A stretch of DNA of 64,000 nucleotides from contig NZ_CP018786.1 in assembly GCF_002025665.1 (NCBI RefSeq), positions 5,084,001 through 5,148,000 of the forward strand, given 5' to 3'. The notes beneath the pieces are model-generated. The model was not told the DNA's origin. It did no database searches and was given only the letters and a program-made list of their open reading frames with translations. The stretch's first letter is position 1. Each line of letters opens with the position of its first letter. Positions 58,384-64,000 of the stretch are shown here, in pieces. Position numbers and translations under genes: made by a program. This stretch comes from Chryseobacterium indologenes (lineage in GTDB: Bacteria; Bacteroidota; Bacteroidia; Flavobacteriales; Weeksellaceae).

Positions 58384-58399
58384 TGTTTCACGTGAAACA
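58384..58399. other. parS-type centromere site
   Basis: TGTTTCACGTGAAACA is an exact match to the widely conserved parS palindrome bound by ParB (Spo0J). It lies 6 nt beyond the mnmG stop. The flanking A and T extend it to an 18-bp palindrome. Confidence 0.8.
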
Positions 58400-58405
58400 T
58401 TTTTT

Positions 58406-60268
58406 TTAGCGCCCTAGGTAAACTAATAAAACGTTGATATCAGCTGGAGAAACACCACTTATTCTTCCTGCTTGTGCAATAGTCTTCGGACGAACGTTAG
58501 ACATCTTCTGCTTTGCTTCTGCAGAAAGGCTGGAAAGCTTTGTGTAATCAAAATCTTCAGGAATTTTAATGTTTTCCAGACGATTTAACTTAGCAACATT
58601 TTCTTTTTCTTTCTCAATATATCCTTTATACTTGATATTAATCTCTGCCTGTTCTCTTACTTCATCATTATATTGAGTAGAAACTTCTTTGATAAAATCA
58701 ATTTCATCCAGTTTTTCTAATGTCATATTAGGTCTGGTAAGAATTTGAGCTGCTCTGTAGGCCTGATCTACAGGACTACTTTCAATAGATTCCAGAACTG
58801 GATTGATAATGCCTGGTTTTAAAGAAGTTTCACGAAGAAACTCTTCAAGTGACTGACTTTCAGATATTTTGGTTTCAACTCGTCTTAATCTGTCTTCTTT
58901 TGCTAATCCTAACTGATATGCTTTTTCTGTTAATCTGATATCGGCATTATCCTGTCTTAAAAGAAGTCTGTATTCTGCACGTGAAGTAAACATTCTGTAA
59001 GGTTCTTCAGTTCCTTTTGTAATCAGGTCATCAATTAATACTCCAATATAAGCTTCGTCTCTGTTTAAGATAAAATCTCCTTTTTCATGAACTTTATTGT
59101 GTGCATTGATTCCGGCAATTAATCCTTGACCTGCTGCTTCTTCATATCCGGTTGTTCCATTGATCTGTCCTGCGAAATATAAATTGTCAATTAGTTTAGT
59201 TTCGAGTGTATGCTTTAATTGGGTAGGAGGGAAGTAGTCGTATTCAATAGCATAACCGGGACGGAAAACTTTTACATTTTCAAATCCTGGAATATGTTTC
59301 ATTGCTTTGATCTGTACATCCTCAGGAAGAGAAGAACTGAATCCGTTTACATAGATTTCTACAGTTTTCCATCCTTCAGGTTCTACGAAAAGCTGATGTC
59401 TGTTTCTTTCTGCAAAACGATTAATTTTATCTTCAATACTTGGGCAGTATCTTGGACCTAAACTTTGAATAGTTCCATTAAACATTGGACTTCTGTCAAA
59501 ACCTTCTCTTAAAATATCGTGTACTGTTTCGTTAGTGTATACGATATGACAGCTTAATTGTTTTGTCAGTTTCGGAGTATCAAGGTAGCTGAATTTTTGA
59601 GGATTTTGATCTCCTTTCTGTTCTTCCATTTTTGAATAATCCAAACTTCTTCCATCTACTCTTGGTGGAGTTCCGGTTTTCATTCTTCCTGCTTCAAAAC
59701 CTAAAGTGACCAATTGTTCTGTAATTCCAAAAGCTCTTGGTTCACCCATCCTTCCTCCGCCTAATTGTTTATCTCCAACGTGAATTAACCCGTTAAGAAA
59801 AGTTCCGTTAGTAAGTACTACAGATTTTGCTTTGATCTCAATTCCTAAAGAAGTAACAACTCCTGCTACTTTATTATTTTCAACAATCAGTTGTTTTACC
59901 ATATCCTGAAAGAAATCAAGATTGGGAGTATTCTCTAATGCTAAGCGCCATTCTTCAGCAAAAAGCATTCTGTCATTTTGGGTTCTCGGAGACCACATCG
60001 CAGGACCTTTTGAAAGATTCAGCATCTTGAATTGGATAGCAGATTTGTCTGCCACAATTCCGGAATATCCTCCCATTGCATCAATCTCTCTTACGATCTG
60101 TCCTTTTGCGATTCCGCCCATTGCCGGGTTGCAACTCATCTGTCCGATGGTCTGCATATTCATTGTAATAAGTAGGGTTTTTGAACCGAGGTTAGCTGCT
60201 GCGGCAGCGGCTTCACAACCTGCGTGTCCGGCACCTACTACTATCACATCATATATTTCTGAAATCAT
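58406..60268 (-). CDS. mnmG: tRNA uridine-5-carboxymethylaminomethyl modification enzyme MnmG (GidA)
   Basis: A 620-residue FAD enzyme that with MnmE modifies U34 of tRNAs for split-box codons. The FAD loop is VVGAGHAGCEAAAAAANLG (11-29), followed by MSCNPAMGGIAKGQIVREIDAMGG (about 44-67), RMKTGTPPRVDGRSLDYS (about 196-213), and the C-terminal helical domain with PKTIAQAGRISGVSPADINVLLVYL. Length is typical. Flanked on both sides by parS-type sites; in many genomes mnmG is close to the origin. Confidence 0.97.
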   Translation of the reverse strand: MISEIYDVIVVGAGHAGCEAAAAAANLGSKTLLITMNMQTIGQMSCNPAMGGIAKGQIVREIDAMGGYSGIVADKSAIQFKMLNLSKGPAMWSPRTQNDRMLFAEEWRLALENTPNLDFFQDMVKQLIVENNKVAGVVTSLGIEIKAKSVVLTNGTFLNGLIHVGDKQLGGGRMGEPRAFGITEQLVTLGFEAGRMKTGTPPRVDGRSLDYSKMEEQKGDQNPQKFSYLDTPKLTKQLSCHIVYTNETVHDILREGFDRSPMFNGTIQSLGPRYCPSIEDKINRFAERNRHQLFVEPEGWKTVEIYVNGFSSSLPEDVQIKAMKHIPGFENVKVFRPGYAIEYDYFPPTQLKHTLETKLIDNLYFAGQINGTTGYEEAAGQGLIAGINAHNKVHEKGDFILNRDEAYIGVLIDDLITKGTEEPYRMFTSRAEYRLLLRQDNADIRLTEKAYQLGLAKEDRLRRVETKISESQSLEEFLRETSLKPGIINPVLESIESSPVDQAYRAAQILTRPNMTLEKLDEIDFIKEVSTQYNDEVREQAEINIKYKGYIEKEKENVAKLNRLENIKIPEDFDYTKLSSLSAEAKQKMSNVRPKTIAQAGRISGVSPADINVLLVYLGR

Positions 60269-60314
60269 TTTTATCTCGCTTGTTTTAAGCTTTAAACCTT
60301 ATCTTTATAACCAA

Positions 60315-60330
60315 TGTTTCACGTGAAACA
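60315..60330. other. parS-type centromere site
   Basis: A second exact TGTTTCACGTGAAACA, 46 nt upstream of the mnmG start. Two perfect copies 1.9 kb apart are very unlikely by chance. Confidence 0.8.
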
Positions 60331-60414
60331 TTTTGAAGAATGCACTCTAGATAAACTTATATTGTTGCTAGAATAGAGTACTTTAGATATGGGACTTTAA
60401 GTGATTGTTCAATT

Positions 60415-60834
60415 CTAAAACTTTAAATCCCTGTATTTATCCAGGTACAGATCTTCCATTCTCCGCATCTCTTTTTCTTCCTCTTCCGTCTTATCTTTAT
60501 AGCCTGCAAGGTGTAAAATACCATGGGCTAAAACCCTTCTTAATTCTTCTTCATAATCTCGGGAAAGGGTAGAGGCGTTATCAGAAATGCGCTGCAAAGA
60601 TACGAAAATCTCAGCGCTTATTGTCTTGCCTTTTACATAATCAAAAGTGATAATATCTGTATAATAATCATGCTGCAAATAATCCTGATTGATCTTAAGA
60701 AGATATTCATCATCACAGAAAATGTAATTGATTTCTCCTGTTTTTTTTCCTTCTGAAAGAATAAGATCTTCCAGCCATTTTTTGTAATCTGTACTTACCG
60801 ACTCTGGTAAGTTTTCATAAAAGAACTGTATCAT
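60415..60834 (-). CDS. ybeY: rRNA maturation endoribonuclease YbeY
   Basis: A 139-residue metalloprotein for 16S rRNA 3'-end processing and ribosome quality control. The zinc motif HGILHLAGYKD (about 110-120) has two of the three His; the usual third His is replaced by the Lys-Asp-Lys region, as in other Bacteroidota members that I recall. INYIFCDDEYLLKINQDYLQHDYYTDIITFDY (about 38-69) is the conserved N-terminal part. It starts 4 nt after the patatin stop region upstream. Confidence 0.92.
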   Translation of the reverse strand: MIQFFYENLPESVSTDYKKWLEDLILSEGKKTGEINYIFCDDEYLLKINQDYLQHDYYTDIITFDYVKGKTISAEIFVSLQRISDNASTLSRDYEEELRRVLAHGILHLAGYKDKTEEEEKEMRRMEDLYLDKYRDLKF

Positions 60835-60838
60835 TTTT

Positions 60839-62998
60839 TTAAAACCAGTGTCCTAATATAACACTGAATATACCTTTTTGGTTATTTTTTAGGGAGTGGC
60901 TAAAGTTTACTTTTATCTGCCCGAAAGGAGATTTGTAACCTGCCGTAATTCCCAGTGAACTATAATTTACTTTAACTGCATCCTCAAACTTGATATCGTT
61001 TGATAAGTTAGCAAAGGTAAAGTTTCCGCTGATAAAATAGTTTTTATTAAACTTAAACTGTACATCATTAGAAGCCAGTATTACATTGTTTGTATAAAGC
61101 TGAGCAAAATAGAATCCTCCGAAACTTTTAAAATTCATAAGATTCTGCTCAAAAATTCCTCCTAATCTATATTGGTAATAGGCAGGAAGATTTTCACCAA
61201 GTGTAACCCCTCCAAATAAATTCAGACGATAACTGAATTGTTTGCCAAGTGGAATGTTAAGCCTTAGGTCTGCTTTAATCTGAATGATTCTTTTATCAAC
61301 TTCAGACTTTAATAGATCTACAACCTTTCCTTCAGCAGCAAAATAAACCCCTTTGGTCGGGAATTCCTTATCATCCTGTGTGTCGGTTTTTATGAAAATA
61401 TAAGGATTTAAAAAACGGCTGTATCGTCTGTTATCTCCATTGCTGTTTTCTGCTTTAAAATAGTCATGGCTTATACCACCACCAATGGCGAATTTGTCCT
61501 TCCATATGGACTGTATATAGGCTTCATTTCTGATCCATTCCCAACGGTCTACTACGTAATTGTCTACATTCTTTATATCAAAACTCATCCCGGATGAATA
61601 AAGGCCAACTCCCGGAATGTATCCGTTATCTATAAAATAATTCAGGTAATATCTCATGCGATCTCCTACAACGACATCCAGGGAAAGGTTAGAATTTTTG
61701 AATAAAAGTCTTTTTGCAGAATAATTTAAAAGAAGTCCTGTTTTAAAAACTTCGTCATAATGGAGTCCGAATTTTAAAAAATGGCGGGCATCATCTTCAG
61801 TGACGTAAAGCTTCAGGTAGTTGGCGTCATTTTCCTGAACGATATCATAATTAATAAATTTGTAGTTGTTGGTGGCAACCAGTTTATCGATCATTTTATT
61901 GATACTTCCATAGGTCTGCAAAGAGGGGAGGCGTAATCCCATTTTACCAAGGGTATAGTTTTTACCGTAAATTTTACTTCCTTCAATAGAAATGCTATCG
62001 ATCTTATAAACATTGGAATATATCGGATTTACACGTTGTCTGAGGCGATCAAATGGTTTCTTTGGAAGTTGGTCCAGGATCTGGGAATATTTTAATCCTT
62101 CCACATATCCGCTATCCAGAATTTTCTTTTTATCATCATAGCTTGTTGCGGACATCCCTTTCAGGTTAGGTTTGATATTAATGTCTGTATATTTATATTG
62201 TTTTCGGGTATCTTTTTTGATTCCGAAATCAATAACCTGGTTCAGAATGGCAATAATATTGTTTAAATCCTCTCTTTTGGATAGATCCTGATTAAGGTCC
62301 ACACCGATGACGATATCAATTCCTTTGTCCTTTAAAGGCTTTGAAGGATAGTTTACCGTCATAGCTCCGTCAATATAAATGCTATCCCCAATTTTTACAG
62401 GATCCATTAAAGAAGGGAATGCGGAACTTGCCATAATGGACTGTACCAGATCTCCCTTTTCAAAGATCTGCATATTACCACTTTCAAGATTGGTAGCGAC
62501 GCAAAGGAATGGAATAGGCATTTTGGAAAAGTCCTCAATATTGGAAACGTTTTTAAAAAGTTCTTTCAGAAGATAAACATTTCTCTGGCCGGTACTGATG
62601 GAGGAGGGAAGTGTGATTTTTCCGTTTTTAAGCGGAATGGATAAAAGATATTTGTCTACAGATTTATTAAAAAAGCTGGCTTCCTGCCGGGACTTTGGAT
62701 CCATAATCAGAGAATAGAAATCCGTATCCATGACTATTTTTTCTATTTCTTTCCCGGAATAGCCGGCGGCATACAATCCACCTACAATAGCTCCCATGCT
62801 GGTTCCGGAAATATAGTCTACTTTCACTCCCAAAGAATCTAATACTTTAAGAACTCCGACATGTGAAAAACCCTTGGCACCACCACCTGCAAGTGATAAC
62901 CCTATTTTTGGATTTTTCGGAATTACCAAATTTTTTTTTACCTGAGAATGGATCAATAATAATTGGAATATGGAAAGCAGAATCAGGAGTTTTCTCAT
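60839..62998 (-). CDS. patatin-like phospholipase with outer-membrane barrel domain
   Basis: A 719-residue protein with signal peptide (about 1-18). The patatin domain has GGGAKGFSHVGVLKVLDSLG (38-57) as oxyanion loop, the nucleophile in GTSMG (about 65-69) and the catalytic Asp in YIDGAMTVNYPS (about 210). It is followed by a POTRA-like segment (about 330-400) and a C-terminal beta-barrel ending in KGIFSVILGHWF. This is the RssA/PlpD-like two-part arrangement for surface or secreted lipases in Bacteroidota. It lies 2 nt from the alr gene and 4 nt from ybeY. Confidence 0.93.
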   Translation of the reverse strand: MRKLLILLSIFQLLLIHSQVKKNLVIPKNPKIGLSLAGGGAKGFSHVGVLKVLDSLGVKVDYISGTSMGAIVGGLYAAGYSGKEIEKIVMDTDFYSLIMDPKSRQEASFFNKSVDKYLLSIPLKNGKITLPSSISTGQRNVYLLKELFKNVSNIEDFSKMPIPFLCVATNLESGNMQIFEKGDLVQSIMASSAFPSLMDPVKIGDSIYIDGAMTVNYPSKPLKDKGIDIVIGVDLNQDLSKREDLNNIIAILNQVIDFGIKKDTRKQYKYTDINIKPNLKGMSATSYDDKKKILDSGYVEGLKYSQILDQLPKKPFDRLRQRVNPIYSNVYKIDSISIEGSKIYGKNYTLGKMGLRLPSLQTYGSINKMIDKLVATNNYKFINYDIVQENDANYLKLYVTEDDARHFLKFGLHYDEVFKTGLLLNYSAKRLLFKNSNLSLDVVVGDRMRYYLNYFIDNGYIPGVGLYSSGMSFDIKNVDNYVVDRWEWIRNEAYIQSIWKDKFAIGGGISHDYFKAENSNGDNRRYSRFLNPYIFIKTDTQDDKEFPTKGVYFAAEGKVVDLLKSEVDKRIIQIKADLRLNIPLGKQFSYRLNLFGGVTLGENLPAYYQYRLGGIFEQNLMNFKSFGGFYFAQLYTNNVILASNDVQFKFNKNYFISGNFTFANLSNDIKFEDAVKVNYSSLGITAGYKSPFGQIKVNFSHSLKNNQKGIFSVILGHWF

Positions 62999-63000
62999 AG

Positions 63001-64000
63001 TTAATCTTTTATATAAATCCGTTTCACCCGGGGTGAAATGGAGGTTAATACTTCATAGGTTATCGTTTTGCAGTATCCTGCGAATTCTTTTAAGCTTGGT
63101 TTGGCATTGAAAACAGTTACCGTATCGCCTTCTTTTATGCTAGGAATATGGTCTACATTAATCATCATCATATCCATACAGATATTTCCGACAATAGGTG
63201 CAAGAGTCTTATTTACCCCTACATTTCCTACCTGATTTCCAATGAGTCTCGGAATTCCGTCTGCATATCCTACAGGAATCGTTGCAATTCTCGTAGAATG
63301 ATCTGCTTTATATCTTCTGCTGTAGCCTACTGATTCACCATTTTCAACAGTTGATATCTGTGAAATTACGGTTTTAAAGCTTACCACAGATCGTAATTGT
63401 TTCTGTATTTCAGGATCTGCAGATTCTCCCAGCATACCAATACCGATTCTCACCATGTCATGCTGATGATCTTTATAGCTTGTAATTCCTGCCGAATTCA
63501 GAATATGACGGATAGGGGTGTAGCCTAGTTTTTCAATAAGATAACTTGAATTTTTTTCGAATACATCAAGTTGTTTCAAAGTGAATTCTTTTTCTTCAGG
63601 CATATCAGAAGATGATAAATGACTGAACATACTTTGAACCTTTACGTTTTTCTGACTTAAAGTTTCGCTTAACTGATCCAGCTCAAAATCTTTGAAACCA
63701 AGACGGTGCATTCCTGTTTCCAGCTTAATATGGATTGGATATTTCTTATCATATCCGGATCTCTGAACTGCTTCATAGAATAATTCCAGAACTCTGAAAC
63801 TGTAAATTTCAGGCTCAAGGTTGTATTCTATTATAGTCTGATAGCTGTGCTGCTCAGGATTCATAACAATAATAGGAGTGGTGATCCCTTTTTTACGAAG
63901 TTCTACCCCTTCATCTGCATAGGCTACCCCAAGATAATCTATATGATGATGCTGAAGAAATTCTGAAACTTCAAAGCTTCCCAGTCCGTAAGCATTGGCT
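63001..64000 (-). CDS. alr: alanine racemase or MurF-Alr fusion, 3' part
   Basis: The frame is open to the right edge of the window, with the first visible residues reading ANAYGLGSFEVSEFLQ, the stretch just after the PLP-binding Lys of alanine racemase. Later motifs are LETGMHRLGF (about residue 48 of the internal frame), MVRIGIGMLG and SVGYSRRYKADHSTRIATIPVGYADGIPRL (with the catalytic Tyr-type loop), and a C-terminal GDTVTVFNAKPSLKEFAGYCKTITYEVLTSISPRVKRIYI. The enzyme makes D-alanine for peptidoglycan. In Chryseobacterium it is commonly fused to MurF; the missing 5' part would tell. Confidence 0.92.
   Translation of the reverse strand, partial: ANAYGLGSFEVSEFLQHHHIDYLGVAYADEGVELRKKGITTPIIVMNPEQHSYQTIIEYNLEPEIYSFRVLELFYEAVQRSGYDKKYPIHIKLETGMHRLGFKDFELDQLSETLSQKNVKVQSMFSHLSSSDMPEEKEFTLKQLDVFEKNSSYLIEKLGYTPIRHILNSAGITSYKDHQHDMVRIGIGMLGESADPEIQKQLRSVVSFKTVISQISTVENGESVGYSRRYKADHSTRIATIPVGYADGIPRLIGNQVGNVGVNKTLAPIVGNICMDMMMINVDHIPSIKEGDTVTVFNAKPSLKEFAGYCKTITYEVLTSISPRVKRIYIKD

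Overview
The window looks like a chromosomal segment of a Bacteroidota bacterium in the Flavobacteriia, most likely Chryseobacterium or a close relative. The evidence is the AT-rich DNA, weak Shine-Dalgarno signals, TAnnTTTG-type promoter boxes, and lineage-typical families: a SprE/PorW type IX secretion lipoprotein, a protein with a type IX C-terminal sorting domain, a GLPGLI protein, DUF4421, DUF3127 and OMP_b-brl-type receptors. Every assignment rests on reading the sequence and on remembered family features; nothing was searched.

Layout. Positions 1-5.3 kb hold three complete NHLP-leader RiPP precursor genes and the start of a fourth. Between them lie a TPR-like unknown, a TPR-class III adenylate cyclase, and a seven-copy 124-bp tandem repeat. 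No RiPP maturation or export enzyme is inside the window. Positions 5.5-6.15 kb carry a duplicated tRNA block (Leu-TAG, Gly-GCC, Leu-TAA) in which one tRNA-Gly copy has decayed. Positions 6.3-26.1 kb are mostly housekeeping and envelope genes: aat, an EamA transporter, glmM, a feoA-feoB-FeoB-associated operon, GLPGLI, a large outer-membrane barrel protein, a JmjC-like cupin, a T9SS cargo and an M14 peptidase.

The most notable block is 26.25-36.58 kb, a fifteen-gene minus-strand array devoted to NAD and ADP-ribose chemistry. In transcription order it reads: NrtR-type Nudix regulator, NADAR, 2OG-Fe(II) oxygenase, coiled-coil protein, VWA protein, divergent PurA paralogue, TARG1-like macro domain, frameshifted ADP-ribosylation/crystallin-J1-type gene, DUF4291, O-acetyl-ADP-ribose-type macro domain, SMI1/KNR4 membrane protein, sirtuin, ADP-ribosylglycohydrolase, KptA and a calcineurin-like phosphoesterase. 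Several junctions overlap by 1 or 4 nt. Three copies of one 22-nt motif sit upstream of the regulator, NADAR and the coiled-coil gene and look like operators. The block reads as a regulon that removes or recycles ADP-ribose from several kinds of acceptor.

From 36.7 to 53.6 kb the genes are again ordinary: lepA, an ECF sigma/anti-sigma unit, a kdsC-maf run, sprE, tsaB, yraN, an LD-carboxypeptidase and rnr. The right end (53.6-64 kb) holds rpiB, pgk, a methyltransferase, mnmG, ybeY, a patatin-barrel protein and a partial alanine racemase. Two perfect parS-type palindromes flank mnmG. A DnaA-box cluster lies between rpiB and pgk, and a 1.56-kb gene-free AT-rich stretch follows pgk. Together these suggest the right end lies near the replication origin.
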